NCBI GenBank assembly: GCA_036498565.1
Contig: DASYFG010000002.1
Coordinates: 124,001-188,000, forward strand
Source of the DNA: DASYFG01 sp036498565
GTDB lineage: Bacteria > Bacillota > Bacilli > Lactobacillales > Lactobacillaceae
DNA length: 64,000 bases
Direction: 5' to 3'
Every line of letters starts with the position of its first letter. Positions within the stretch are counted from its first letter, which is position 1. Below are positions 41,596 through 51,054 of the stretch, piece after piece. A program made the translations under genes and the position numbers. Below the pieces are notes generated by a model that was not told where the DNA came from, made no database searches, and was given only the letters and a program-made list of their open reading frames with translations.

Positions 41596-41668
41596 AAAAG
41601 AACAAAAAGTTCCTTATTGACAATTTAGAAACTGACGCGTATGCTTATAAAGAACAAAAAGTTCTTTA
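41596..41668. promoter_or_regulatory. MFS exporter promoter between two TetR operators
   Basis: TAAAGAAC-AAAAA-GTTCTTTA (41648-41668) is a perfect palindrome, and AAAAGAAC-AAAAA-GTTCCTTA (41596-41616) is a close copy. Centres are 52 bases apart, about five helical turns. TTGACA (41617-41622), a 17-base spacer and TATGCT (41640-41645) lie exactly between them. Confidence 0.82.
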
Positions 41669-41685
41669 TTTGAAAGGTAAGAAAC

Positions 41686-43065
41686 ATGGCATTTAAACAA
41701 ATTCGCAATATTGCGTTGATTTTAGCGTTCGGTCTGCTGGCGCCAATGCTGGATACGACGATGAGTAACATTGCAATCAACGATATCAGCAAAGATTTGC
41801 AGACAACTTTGGATAGTGTGCAATGGATTTTGACCGCTTATGTTTTGGCGACGAGTATTGCTGTCCCGTTTTCGGGGTGGTTGTCACAACGTTTCAACGG
41901 GAAATACGTCTTTTTCGCTGCGCAAATTATTTTCGGTTTAGCATCAATTTGGGCAGCGTTGAGCACAGATATTAACTGGTTGATTGCAGCGCGGGCGGTG
42001 CAAGGATTTGCTGGTGGCTTGATTATTCCGCTGGTAACAACGATGTTAGTGGGCATTGCGCCAAAAGAAACATTCAACAAACTAATGATGATTGTGATGC
42101 TACCAATTATGATTGGGCCGATTTTTGGACCGGTATTGGGGGCGTTTATTGTAGAATACGGAAATTGGCAGTGGATTTTTTGGATTAACGTGCCGATTGG
42201 GTTATTGGCGGCCGCTTTGAATTTCTGGAAAGTACCGGATTTACCAGCGACTAATCCGACTGCCAAAATTGATGCGTTAGGCATTCTGCTACTGGGGGCA
42301 GGTTCTGCGAGCTTAATTTACGGGCTATCACGTGCGGGCGCTTTGGCAACTTTTAATAACTCTGACACCGTTACTTATGGTGGTTTGGGGCTTGTTGTGT
42401 TGGTGTTGTACATTGTTTGGGCGGCGCTTAAACGAGATCAAGCGGTGTTGCCGCTTGGTTTGTTCAAATCACCAGTTTATGCGGCAACGACGTTTAATTT
42501 GGTGTTAGCTGGCATTATCACGACTGGGCCAATGTTGATTTTGCCGTTGTATTTCCAACAAGGTCGCGGTTTTAGCGTGTTGGAAACGGGGTTGTGGTTG
42601 TTGCCACAGGGAATTGGCATGTTGTTGATTCGCCCAGTTTTGCTAAAATTGATGAACGTCACTGGCACGCGAAATGTAGTTTGGTTCGCATTAGGTTTGA
42701 CTTTGCTGGGGACTTTGCCGTTTGCTTGGATTGATGTTCACACCAACATTTGGTTGATTAGCGCGGTTTTGTTGGTGCGCGGTTTGGGCGTTGGGGGTGT
42801 AATTATGCCGCTGATGACCAATATTTTGATGGGCATGGACAAATCTTTGGTGCCACAAGCCAACATTGGTGCACGTGTTTTCCAAAATTTGGGCGGTGCG
42901 TTTGGTTCAGCTTTGGTTGCGACGATTGTGGCGTCTTATATGGCAACACATCACGCAGTCGATGCTAACATTACGGCATTTCATGAAGCCTTTTGGCTAG
43001 CAATTGGCGTGACCGTTTTGATGGCGCTACCGGCATTGGTTTTACCAGCCCATAAAAATGATTAA
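41686..43065 (+). CDS. MFS multidrug exporter, DHA2 (EmrB/QacA) type
   Basis: This 459-residue protein has about 14 membrane segments. Family motifs include APMLDTTMSNIAINDISKDL in segment 1, WILTAYVLATSIAVPFSGWL, and RAVQGFAGGLIIPLV followed by GPIFGPVLGAFI (motif C, antiporter). It probably expels a lipophilic compound sensed by the divergent TetR protein. The gene stands alone. Confidence 0.9.
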   Translation: MAFKQIRNIALILAFGLLAPMLDTTMSNIAINDISKDLQTTLDSVQWILTAYVLATSIAVPFSGWLSQRFNGKYVFFAAQIIFGLASIWAALSTDINWLIAARAVQGFAGGLIIPLVTTMLVGIAPKETFNKLMMIVMLPIMIGPIFGPVLGAFIVEYGNWQWIFWINVPIGLLAAALNFWKVPDLPATNPTAKIDALGILLLGAGSASLIYGLSRAGALATFNNSDTVTYGGLGLVVLVLYIVWAALKRDQAVLPLGLFKSPVYAATTFNLVLAGIITTGPMLILPLYFQQGRGFSVLETGLWLLPQGIGMLLIRPVLLKLMNVTGTRNVVWFALGLTLLGTLPFAWIDVHTNIWLISAVLLVRGLGVGGVIMPLMTNILMGMDKSLVPQANIGARVFQNLGGAFGSALVATIVASYMATHHAVDANITAFHEAFWLAIGVTVLMALPALVLPAHKND

Positions 43066-43067
43066 GC

Positions 43068-43098
43068 AAAAAGCCTGACAGAAACTGTCAGGCTTTTT
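43068..43098 (+). terminator. Bidirectional terminator after the MFS gene
   Basis: AAAAAGCCTGACA pairs with TGTCAGGCTTTTT and serves the convergent TetR gene as well. Confidence 0.9.
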
Positions 43099-43660
43099 CG
43101 ATAAGCTGAATGGGTGCGGTGTTGAAAGCATTCAATAAGATGCTTTTGAATTGCGCGGGTTTTTCGGGGAGGGGTTTAGTCATCCAAAAAATTAACATCG
43201 CAAATAGGGTGGAGAGATATAAATCGACCGCATAATCATTTGGTATTTGACGCGGGCTTGTTGATTGAACTGGTGTATAGGAGGAGGCAAATAGGAGTTT
43301 TGTTTCTTCCACCAGGCGTATCACGTAGTTACCGGTACTATTACTGCCCCATAAAATCTTCAAAGAATCGCGATGTTCGTAGTAGGCATCTAAGGTTTCC
43401 GAAACATACACGACAAAGTCCAAATCAGGGCCAAGCCGCTCAATTGTTTCGACGACAGCGCCTTCGATTTCTGCTTTCATACGATCACTAACTGAATTCA
43501 AAATATCAGATTTCGTTTTAAAGTAGCGATAAAACGTGGCACGGCCAATGTTGGCTTGCACAATTAAATCCGACATTGAAATTTCATCAAATGGTTTTAC
43601 GGCCATTAACGTTAATAGCGCTTGTTCGATTGTTTGTTGATTAGAATTCGCTTCAACCAC
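43088..43660 (-). CDS. TetR-family regulator
   Basis: This 190-residue protein has the helix-turn-helix FDEISMSDLIVQANIGRATF followed by YRYFKTKSDIL, close to the TetR/AcrR group of lactobacilli. Translation likely starts at GTG 43660 with GGAG about 11 bases upstream. It lies in tandem with another TetR gene and has no obvious dedicated target; either the MMPL or MFS gene could be controlled. Confidence 0.82.
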   Translation of the reverse strand: MVEANSNQQTIEQALLTLMAVKPFDEISMSDLIVQANIGRATFYRYFKTKSDILNSVSDRMKAEIEGAVVETIERLGPDLDFVVYVSETLDAYYEHRDSLKILWGSNSTGNYVIRLVEETKLLFASSYTPVQSTSPRQIPNDYAVDLYLSTLFAMLIFWMTKPLPEKPAQFKSILLNAFNTAPIQLIEKA

Positions 43661-43713
43661 AGGTTATAAATCTCCATGTATATTTAATTTCTATCATAGC
43701 ATGAAAGGCTGGT

Positions 43714-44259
43714 TTAATCTATGTTTTGGAGCTGGAATAAGCGCTGAAAATATGCATCCATGTGCCGTGGCATGGTTAAGTTTTCAAAATCATGCTGACC
43801 CGGCTTTTTTTCCACCCAGTCAATTAAACCACGAACAGTTGCCAAGAAAATAAAAATAGACATTTCATCAAGAACATCAGCAGGCAAAGTCTCTACGCGG
43901 GTCTTAAAAAGTCGTGTGGCGAAATCTTTGAACACATTCCGAAATTCACTGTCCTCGATTTGGGCATTAAATAAATCCCAAAAAGCCGGTGTTACCGCTT
44001 TAAAAAATGTTTCAAAGGGGCGTTGGATCAGCTTTTGTGCCGGAATTTCAAAGACGTTATCCGTTAGACTGCCGATTGTGCTATCCAATAAATCATACTT
44101 GTCATGAAAATGCGCGTAAAAAGTCGCGCGGTTAATCAGCGCGCGTTTGACAATTTCGCTGACGGTAATGCTGTCAAAACTTTGTGACAAAAGCATTTCG
44201 TGGAGTGCGTTGATTAAATTTTGGCGCGTGCGAATCACGCGTAAGTCTGTTTCATTCAT
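43714..44259 (-). CDS. TetR-family regulator divergent from the MMPL gene
   Basis: This 181-residue protein has a helix-turn-helix (LINALHEMLLSQSFDSITVS, then RALINRATFYAHFHDKYDLL). It is divergent from the MMPL transporter gene, with a TGTATA palindrome in the shared region, so repression of the transporter is likely. ATG 44259 was chosen over an upstream GTG because the preceding purine-rich stretch fits slightly better; the choice is weak. Confidence 0.83.
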   Translation of the reverse strand: MNETDLRVIRTRQNLINALHEMLLSQSFDSITVSEIVKRALINRATFYAHFHDKYDLLDSTIGSLTDNVFEIPAQKLIQRPFETFFKAVTPAFWDLFNAQIEDSEFRNVFKDFATRLFKTRVETLPADVLDEMSIFIFLATVRGLIDWVEKKPGQHDFENLTMPRHMDAYFQRLFQLQNID

Positions 44260-44274
44260 ACAAATAACCACCAG

Positions 44275-44292
44275 TGTATAGTTAAGTATACA
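44275..44292. promoter_or_regulatory. Palindromic operator between TetR and MMPL genes
   Basis: TGTATA-GTTAAG-TATACA is an 18-base interrupted palindrome. The MMPL promoter (-10 TACAAT, 44332-44337) lies about 40 bases further on. Confidence 0.5.
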
Positions 44293-44362
44293 GTATTGTT
44301 TATTTGTTTGCTACTCACGCGAAAAAAACGGTTACAATAAAGATAAATTCAAGGAGGTAATG

Positions 44363-46411
44363 ATGGAAAATTCTAAAATCTTGCGCCGCTTCGGTGAATG
44401 GGTGGCGCGTCATAAATGGCTAAGTATCAGTACTTGGCTCGTTGTGTTAGCGGGGGTGGCATTCGCATTTTTGACTTATGGCACGAATTATTCAAGTAAT
44501 TTGTCGGTGTCGAACTTGCCGTCGATGACTGTTGCGGATAAAATCAGCGATGTCTTTGGTCAAAAACAAGACAACGGTTCAATCCGAATCGTCATTGAAG
44601 CCAAAGACGGTCAAAAAGTGACCGATCCAGCTGAAGTGCAACGCGTTAATGCCATGTTAGCGGACGTACAAAAAGCTGATAAACATATCACTGTTGTTGC
44701 GAATCCGTATCAGCAAAAGACGATCAGTCGTGATTTGACAACGTTGTTCGCCGATGTCACTTTTAATGAATATGTGACCGACGTGAGCACGGCCCAACGT
44801 GATAAAGTTGAAAACATTGCTAAAAAATTGACGGACGATGGCTACAAAGTCACCTTTACTGGGAACTTGTCAGTTGCACCCGAAATTAATGGCAAAGCCG
44901 AATCAGTAGGCATGATTATCGCCTTGATTTTGTTGCTGATCTTGTTGGGCCGCGTGGTGGCTGCTGGTTTGCCATTAATCAGTGCACTGTTTGGTTTGGG
45001 CGTGTCAATCATGGGATTCGGATTGAGCACGCAATTCTTTGACATCACCAACGTCGCATCATCTCTTTCAACCATGTTGGGACTTGCAGTTGGTATTGAT
45101 TATGGTTTGTTCGTGTTGCATCGCTATCGCGAAGTGGCGCGCACGCAAAAAGATGTGCCAGTTGCCATCGGCATGGCCGTTGGTTCGGCGGGAAGCGCCG
45201 TGGTATTTGCGGGTGTGACCGTGATTGTGGCGGTTTTGGGTCTGTCTTTGATTGGCTTTGATTTTATGACGCAAATGGGAATTGCGGCTGCGGTGGCAGC
45301 GCTCTTTGCCGTACTATCTGCGGTCACGTTGATGCCGGCTTTGATTAGTTTGTTGTCAAAATGGATTTTGCCTAAGCGCGAAAAAGTCGTCTCAGACGAA
45401 CCCAACACGCATGGTAAATTGTTGGCTAAGGCGCCGTGGTTATTTGTTATTGTCGCTTTGGCGGTGTTGGTTACGGCAGCTTTGCCGGCTAGCCACATGC
45501 GTTTTGGGATGACAACGGATGGCGACCAGGCAAAATCAACGACGCAGCGCCAAGCTTATGATACGTTATCGGATAAATTTGGTGAAGGGTTTAACAGTCA
45601 ATTGGTTGTCTTGGCTAAGGTCGCTGATACCAGCCAAGTGCAGACGATTTATAAAGAAATTAGCGCCGTTAAAAACGTAAAGGTGGTGACCGCACCGCAA
45701 GTCAAAGACGGATACGCTTTGCTAGTTGCCATTCCAAAACACGGACCAAACGACGCGTCAACGCAACAAGTCGTCAAAGACATTCGCGCGTTGAAAATTG
45801 ATGGCGCTAAGCTTGGGGTTGCCGGTACTGCGGCGGTGAACATTGATGTGGTCGATAAGTTAACCGCGGCAATGCCAAAGTTTGCCGGGTTGATTATGTT
45901 GATTGCTTTTGTCTTGTTGATGTTGGTTTATCGCAGTTTGTTGATTCCGTTGGTGGCGATGCTTGGTTTTGGTTTGTCATTATTGGCGGCCTTGGGCGTT
46001 GTGACCACCGTCGTTCAAGACGGCACACTGCAAGATGTGTTGCAGTTTAGCGGCAAAGCACCGATTTTGGCGTTCTTGCCGGTAATTGTGATTGGCGTAT
46101 TGTTTGGCTTAGCGATGGATTACGAAGTCTTTTTGATGAGTCGCATTCATGAAGCCTATCAAGAAACTCACGATAACAAAACAGCCGTCTTGCATGGGTT
46201 GAAAGCAGCTGGACCGGTGATTGTGACGGCGGCGTTGATTATGTTTGCAGTCTTTCTTAGTTTCGTTTTCACGTCGGACCCGATTATTAAATCTATCGGA
46301 TTAGCGCTTGCGGTTGGGGTGTTCTTTGACGCCTTCATCGTGCGTCTGATTTTGGTCCCAGCCTTGACCTTACTTTTTGGTAAAGCCAATTGGTGGTTCT
46401 TCGGTAAATAA
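44363..46411 (+). CDS. MMPL/RND-family membrane transporter
   Basis: This 682-residue protein has 11-12 membrane segments in two repeats, each with a large outer domain. LGLAVGIDYGLFVLHRYREV (first repeat) and FGLAMDYEVFLMSRIHEAYQ (second repeat) carry the proton-relay Asp-Tyr pairs of MMPL proteins. Gram-positive members move lipids or export drugs. AAGGAGG favours the second of two adjacent ATG codons. Confidence 0.9.
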   Translation: MENSKILRRFGEWVARHKWLSISTWLVVLAGVAFAFLTYGTNYSSNLSVSNLPSMTVADKISDVFGQKQDNGSIRIVIEAKDGQKVTDPAEVQRVNAMLADVQKADKHITVVANPYQQKTISRDLTTLFADVTFNEYVTDVSTAQRDKVENIAKKLTDDGYKVTFTGNLSVAPEINGKAESVGMIIALILLLILLGRVVAAGLPLISALFGLGVSIMGFGLSTQFFDITNVASSLSTMLGLAVGIDYGLFVLHRYREVARTQKDVPVAIGMAVGSAGSAVVFAGVTVIVAVLGLSLIGFDFMTQMGIAAAVAALFAVLSAVTLMPALISLLSKWILPKREKVVSDEPNTHGKLLAKAPWLFVIVALAVLVTAALPASHMRFGMTTDGDQAKSTTQRQAYDTLSDKFGEGFNSQLVVLAKVADTSQVQTIYKEISAVKNVKVVTAPQVKDGYALLVAIPKHGPNDASTQQVVKDIRALKIDGAKLGVAGTAAVNIDVVDKLTAAMPKFAGLIMLIAFVLLMLVYRSLLIPLVAMLGFGLSLLAALGVVTTVVQDGTLQDVLQFSGKAPILAFLPVIVIGVLFGLAMDYEVFLMSRIHEAYQETHDNKTAVLHGLKAAGPVIVTAALIMFAVFLSFVFTSDPIIKSIGLALAVGVFFDAFIVRLILVPALTLLFGKANWWFFGK

Positions 46412-46418
46412 AGTGAAC

Positions 46419-46452
46419 AAAAAAGCACCTCTACTAGTAGAGGTGTTTTTTT
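46419..46452 (+). terminator. Bidirectional terminator between the MMPL and ABC genes
   Basis: AAAAGCACCTCTA-CTAG-TAGAGGTGTTTT is a near-perfect stem with A and T runs on both sides. Confidence 0.88.
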
Positions 46453-48241
46453 AGTCGAATTGGGCATCATATAAGGTTTTATACATGCCGTTTTGGGCTA
46501 GTAATTCAGCGTGCGTGCCGCTTTCTAACAAACGACCATCGTCCAAAACCAGGATTTTGTCAGCGTTATGAACTGTGCTGAGACGATGGGCGATGACAAT
46601 CGCGGTTTTCGCAACCATCAGATTGTCCAAAGCTTGTTGAATGGCTTTTTCCGATTGATTATCCAAAGCCGCTGTGGCTTCATCCAAAATCACAATCGGC
46701 GCGTCTTTAAGCAAAGCACGTGCAATCGACAAACGTTGCTTTTGACCGCCGGACAATTTCACGCCCCGTTCACCAACGGTCGTCGCCATGCCGTTTGGCA
46801 AAGACTGAATGAACGTCGCAATGTCGGCGCGGCGGGCGGCTTCCCACAACTTTTCTTCGGTCACGTCAGTTGTGCCGTAGGCAATATTGTCGGCGATGGT
46901 GCCGTCAATGATGGTCACATCTTGGCTGACAACGGCGATGTGTTGGCGCAAATCCGCTAAGCTAATTTGGTTAATCGGCAAATCATCAACGGTGATCATA
47001 CCGCTATTTGGTTCGTACAGCCGTGTTAGTAGCTTGATGAGCGTGGATTTTCCGGAACCGGACCGACCAACTAGCGCGGTTGTTTTACCAGCGGCAAAGG
47101 TGATGTTGACATCGTGCAGCGCATCAGCGCCGCTTTCGTAAGCAAAATTCACGTCGTGTAGTTGAATACCGGTGTTCATTTCAGGAAATGATACCGGTTG
47201 TTTGGCGTCAACAATTGTTGGCGTGACGCTCATGATATCTTGAATGCGATCGTAGGAAACTTGAGCCGTTTGGAAGATATTTAACAAACGAGAAAACGAA
47301 CGAATCGGGTCTTGCAGGAGCGTTAAATAGCTTAAGTACGCGACTAATTCACCAACGGAGAGTTGATGATGAATAACGAGCCATCCGCCAAAAAACAGGA
47401 CAATCGCCATGCCAATCGTGTTGATAAAGTTGACTAATGGTTGGAAAATGGCGGACCATTTGGTAGCTTGCAATTGATAGCCGTTGCTTTCTTCGACGAT
47501 CGTTTCAAAGCGCGCTGTTTCTAGATTTTCGGTGGTGTAGCTTTTGATCAATTCAATTTCCGTGAGTGTTGCTTGTAACTGATTGGAGATTTTAGAACTG
47601 GTGTAGCGCACGTTGGCATAAGCTTCACGAATGTGACCACGGAAATAGCGAATCGTCACAAATAAAATAGGAAACGTCAATGACAACATCAACGCCAAAC
47701 GCCAATTTTGCGCAAACAGAAAACCTAACACCGCCACAAAAGTGAAAATGTTGCCGATAATGCCAAAGGTGTCACTGGAAATCAGCATTTGCAAGTTGCC
47801 GATATCGCTGGTTAGGCGCACCATCAAGTCACCGGTTTTCGCATTTTGAAAATAGGCGTAATCTTGGCGCAAAATGCGGTGATAAGTTTGCAAACGCAGT
47901 TCTGTAATCGAGCGTTGCGACAAAACTTGCATCATGTAAGTCGATGCAAAAGTTAGCACGCCAAGCAAAACGGTCGTCAACAGCAACCAAAGAACTTGCT
48001 GTGTCAACGCTGGCACCGAGTGCTGAGCGAGGGCGTGGTCAATAATGTTTTTCGTGAACTGGGGCACGATAAAATTCAAGAACGCCATGATCGTCAACAA
48101 GACAACGTTGATGACGAGGAGGAATTTACGTTTGAAGACGCTGCCGAAGACGAAGCGCAACATGTCCCAAAGGGTGGTATTAGATGCTTGTAAATGTGAT
48201 TTGATTTCAGATGGACTCATGCGTCCTTGTGGGTTTTGCAA
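46451..48241 (-). CDS. ABC exporter, fused permease and ATPase
   Basis: This 596-residue half-transporter has six membrane segments (about residues 35-330) and a nucleotide-binding domain with Walker A VGRSGSGKSTLIKL, signature VKLSGGQKQRLSIARAL, Walker B PIVILDEATAALD and the H-loop IAHRLST. It should act as a homodimeric drug or lipid exporter of the MsbA/LmrA type. GGAGG eight bases before a TTG at 48241 makes that the likely start; ATG 48220 is the alternative. It is cotranscribed with the TetR gene upstream. Confidence 0.9.
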   Translation of the reverse strand: MQNPQGRMSPSEIKSHLQASNTTLWDMLRFVFGSVFKRKFLLVINVVLLTIMAFLNFIVPQFTKNIIDHALAQHSVPALTQQVLWLLLTTVLLGVLTFASTYMMQVLSQRSITELRLQTYHRILRQDYAYFQNAKTGDLMVRLTSDIGNLQMLISSDTFGIIGNIFTFVAVLGFLFAQNWRLALMLSLTFPILFVTIRYFRGHIREAYANVRYTSSKISNQLQATLTEIELIKSYTTENLETARFETIVEESNGYQLQATKWSAIFQPLVNFINTIGMAIVLFFGGWLVIHHQLSVGELVAYLSYLTLLQDPIRSFSRLLNIFQTAQVSYDRIQDIMSVTPTIVDAKQPVSFPEMNTGIQLHDVNFAYESGADALHDVNITFAAGKTTALVGRSGSGKSTLIKLLTRLYEPNSGMITVDDLPINQISLADLRQHIAVVSQDVTIIDGTIADNIAYGTTDVTEEKLWEAARRADIATFIQSLPNGMATTVGERGVKLSGGQKQRLSIARALLKDAPIVILDEATAALDNQSEKAIQQALDNLMVAKTAIVIAHRLSTVHNADKILVLDDGRLLESGTHAELLAQNGMYKTLYDAQFD

Positions 48242-48244
48242 CGG

Positions 48245-48811
48245 TTACGCCTCCTTTTGTGCGGTTAATTGTGCCAAATGCTGTTCTAAAAGCGCTTCAA
48301 ATGACGCGTCGCGACTGTCGTCGTCTTTGAAAAAACCATGCAAACTTAACGCTAAATAGCCATGCAAAAAACTGCGCCAGCCACGATGCAACGTTAATAA
48401 ATCAGCTTCGTTTTTGGCAAACGGCGCCAGTAAAGCTTTGAGCAAATTATTGTGGTCATGCATTGGTGCGCGCAATTGTGGATCGGTAATATCGGCAAAA
48501 TCCCACAAAAGATCATATGCCGCACGCTTTTCTAAAGAAAATTGACGATAAGTTATCGCCCAAATCCGAATCGCATCAACGCCAGTTTTGTCAGCTAAAA
48601 CGCTTGTCATGCGGGCGTTAAATTCAACATATAGCGCACTAGACATCGCATGGCGCAAGGCGCGCAACCCATTAAAGTGGTTGTAAAGAGACGGCGAGCG
48701 AATGCCGATGGCTTCGGCAACGTCTTTTAGCGCAAGTTTATCTAGGCCATTTTCAATGGTGAGTTTGAAGGCGGCGTCTAGAATTTGTTGTTGGGTAATA
48801 TTTTTTTTCAT
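48245..48811 (-). CDS. TetR-family regulator, first gene of the ABC exporter operon
   Basis: This 188-residue protein has a helix-turn-helix (FKLTIENGLDKLALKDVAEA, then IGIRSPSLYNHFNGLRALRH) and a C-terminus like TetR_C_33/WHG proteins. It sits three bases from the ABC gene and is divergent from the MFS exporter at 48915. Operator-like AACTA/TAGTT palindromes are at both ends of the gap. A TACAAT box lies only about six bases before the ATG, hinting at a leaderless transcript. Confidence 0.85.
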   Translation of the reverse strand: MKKNITQQQILDAAFKLTIENGLDKLALKDVAEAIGIRSPSLYNHFNGLRALRHAMSSALYVEFNARMTSVLADKTGVDAIRIWAITYRQFSLEKRAAYDLLWDFADITDPQLRAPMHDHNNLLKALLAPFAKNEADLLTLHRGWRSFLHGYLALSLHGFFKDDDSRDASFEALLEQHLAQLTAQKEA

Positions 48812-48827
48812 GTTGTTATTGTAGCAC

Positions 48828-48900
48828 AAACTAATCGTGATAGTTTACAAGGACGTTTTAACAGCGTATAATGATTTTTCGTAAACTAATTAAATTAGTT
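48828..48900. promoter_or_regulatory. Divergent control region with two TetR-type palindromes
   Basis: AACTAATT-A-AATTAGTT (48884-48900) is perfect, and AAACTA-atcgtga-TAGTTT (48828-48846) uses the same half-site. The MFS promoter TTTACA (48844-48849), 17 bases, TATAAT (48867-48872) lies between. One TetR protein bound at both sites could silence both directions. Confidence 0.75.
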
Positions 48901-48914
48901 AAAGGAGAGTCTGC

Positions 48915-50258
48915 ATGACAGAAAAATTTAATGGCAAATTGATGTTGCCATTGGCGTTAGGCGCGATGCTCAACCCGATTAATTCGTCGATGATTGCCGT
49001 GGCGCTGGTGCCAATCGGGCTGGCATTTGGTGCACCGGCGAGTCAAACGGCTTGGTTAGTTTCGGCTTTGTACGTGGCGACGGCAATTGGTCAGCCAATC
49101 GTCGGCAAATTAGTCGACACATTTGGCCCACGCCGTTTGTTTATGATTGGCACAACTTTGGTGGGATTAGCTGGTGTGCTGGCTTTATGGGCGCCAAATT
49201 TCTGGTGGTTAGTCGTTGCTCGCGTGATTTTGGGCTTTGGCACAACCAGCGGTTACCCAGCCGCGATGTATCTCATCAAAAAAGAATCGGCACGCACGGG
49301 TGAACAAAATCCGCAGTGGGTGATGAGTTTGCTGGCGTTAAGTGCCCAAACAGCGGCGGTGGTTGGCCCAGTTTTGGGTGGTTTTTTGATTGGGGCGTTT
49401 GATTGGCGGGCAATTTTTTCCGTGAATATTCCGTTGTCCATCATCGCTTTGATCAGTGGGATGTTGATTTTGCCACGAGATAAAGCGGTGGCAAAAGATT
49501 TGAAATTGGATTATGCGGGGATGAGCGTTTTTGCTTTGACGCTGATTGTGGCCTTGGTCTTTTTGCTGATGCCCAGCTGGACAACGGCACCTTTGGTGCT
49601 CGTCACTGTGTTGCTGGGGTGGTTATTTGTCCGCATTGAAAATAGCCAGGTTGCGCCGTTTGTGAATTTGCGCGTGTTGGCAGGGAATGGACCGTTGGTA
49701 CGTACTTATTTGCGCGTGTTATTGCTGATGACGACGGGGTATTCGTTCATGTACGGCTGGGCGCAATGGCTGCAAACGGGACGGCATTTGAGTGAAACGC
49801 TATCAGGGACGATGATGATGCCGCAAATGCTCACCGGCATTTTGATTGTCGCCGTGTTTGGTCGGGTGAAAGGCGTTTATTGGCGGATGATTTTAGCCGG
49901 CGTTGCGCAGTTTGTGGCGATGCTCGGTGTGCTTTTGTCAAATGGGCAGTCGCCACTTTGGTTTTTACTGGTGATTCCAGCGTTGTTTGGGATTACGCAG
50001 GGCGTTGGTGGTTTGGGCAATCAACAAGCGGTATTTGCCCAAGCTAATCCTGATGAAATCGGGGCGGCCAGTGGCTTGCAACGGACGTTTATGTATGTCG
50101 GGGCGATGCTGGGCGGCGCGGCCAACGGCTTATTTCAAAACACGAACCAGCCTGATTTTGGTATGCATGAAATTGCGGGTATTAGTTTGAGCTTGAGCGT
50201 TGTGATGTTGTTATTGACGTGGTTTGACCGCGGGATTTTGAAAGGAATTGGACGATGA
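48915..50258 (+). CDS. MFS exporter, DHA2-like
   Basis: This 447-residue protein has 12-14 membrane segments with NPINSSMIAVALVPIGLAFG, ALYVATAIGQPIVGKLVDTF, ARVILGFGTTSGYPAAMYLI and GPVLGGFLIGAFDWRAIF, the motif D and C positions of drug exporters. AAAGGAG gives the start. Its last bases overlap the isochorismatase-like gene, so the three genes 48915-51054 form one operon. Confidence 0.9.
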   Translation: MTEKFNGKLMLPLALGAMLNPINSSMIAVALVPIGLAFGAPASQTAWLVSALYVATAIGQPIVGKLVDTFGPRRLFMIGTTLVGLAGVLALWAPNFWWLVVARVILGFGTTSGYPAAMYLIKKESARTGEQNPQWVMSLLALSAQTAAVVGPVLGGFLIGAFDWRAIFSVNIPLSIIALISGMLILPRDKAVAKDLKLDYAGMSVFALTLIVALVFLLMPSWTTAPLVLVTVLLGWLFVRIENSQVAPFVNLRVLAGNGPLVRTYLRVLLLMTTGYSFMYGWAQWLQTGRHLSETLSGTMMMPQMLTGILIVAVFGRVKGVYWRMILAGVAQFVAMLGVLLSNGQSPLWFLLVIPALFGITQGVGGLGNQQAVFAQANPDEIGAASGLQRTFMYVGAMLGGAANGLFQNTNQPDFGMHEIAGISLSLSVVMLLLTWFDRGILKGIGR

Positions 50259-50776
50259 ATTTAGAAAAAACGGCTTTAATTGTGATTGATTTGCAGGAAG
50301 GCTTGATCAACATGCGCCGAGAGGTGATGGCGCCACATAGCTGGGAAGTGATCTCAGCGAACACGGAATTACTACTTGAAAAATTTCAGGCAGCCGGTCA
50401 GCCAATCGCGTTGGTCAATGTGAAATTACCTGATCGTGATGAGGCGTTCAACGCGCCGTTTGCGCAGTTGATCTATGCAGATTGGTTGCAACATGACGGC
50501 GTGCACGCGGTGACAAAATACGCGCCAAGCGCTTTGGGTGAAACGGAACTATTGGCGATTTTGCAAACACATGGTGTGGAAAAAGTGATGATTATTGGTT
50601 TTTCTTCCACTGTTGGCGTGGCCGCTACGGCGCTGGATGCTCATGAATTAGGGTTTGACGTGATTATTGTCGAAGATGCAAGCACGGGCAGTGATGCGGT
50701 TGCTCATGTAGACGTTATGACGCAGCAATTTCCAGCGTATGCCAAAGTCGTCACGACAGCGGAGGTGTTGCAATGA
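50255..50776 (+). CDS. Isochorismatase-like hydrolase without the catalytic cysteine
   Basis: This 173-residue alpha/beta hydrolase has the family Asp in LIVIDLQEGL and Lys in VTKYAPSA. Where nicotinamidase-type members have the nucleophilic Cys (usually G-x-x-T-x-x-C-V), it reads GFSSTVGVAATALDA, with Gly at the Cys position, and no Cys occurs anywhere. True isochorismatases (EntB, PhzD) also have Gly there, so an EntB-like, cysteine-independent reaction is possible. No siderophore genes are nearby. It is cotranscribed with the MFS exporter. Confidence 0.82.
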   Translation: MNLEKTALIVIDLQEGLINMRREVMAPHSWEVISANTELLLEKFQAAGQPIALVNVKLPDRDEAFNAPFAQLIYADWLQHDGVHAVTKYAPSALGETELLAILQTHGVEKVMIIGFSSTVGVAATALDAHELGFDVIIVEDASTGSDAVAHVDVMTQQFPAYAKVVTTAEVLQ

Positions 50777-51054
50777 TGGTGTTGTACTTTTTCGTTGGCG
50801 CATTGCTGTCAAACGGCGCACCACATTTTAACGCAGGTGTGATGGGACACAAGTTCCCAACGCCATTTGCGCGACCTTCAAGCGCGCTCACCAATGTTTT
50901 GTGGGGCATGTTCAACTGGGCTTTGGCAGGTGGATTATTGTTTTTCTTTTGGCCAAATAGCGTGCTTAATTGGACAGCGTTGGTGGTTGGCTTTGTTGTG
51001 ATGACCATTTTTTCCGCGGTGAATTTTAGTCGCGAAGTTTATTTGATTAAATAA
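50773..51054 (+). CDS. Small membrane protein, unknown function
   Basis: This 93-residue protein has about three hydrophobic segments and a conserved-looking GHKFPTPFARPSSALTNVLW stretch. It overlaps the isochorismatase-like gene by four bases and has a GGAGG site seven bases upstream. I do not recognise a characterised family. Confidence 0.75.
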   Translation: MMVLYFFVGALLSNGAPHFNAGVMGHKFPTPFARPSSALTNVLWGMFNWALAGGLLFFFWPNSVLNWTALVVGFVVMTIFSAVNFSREVYLIK

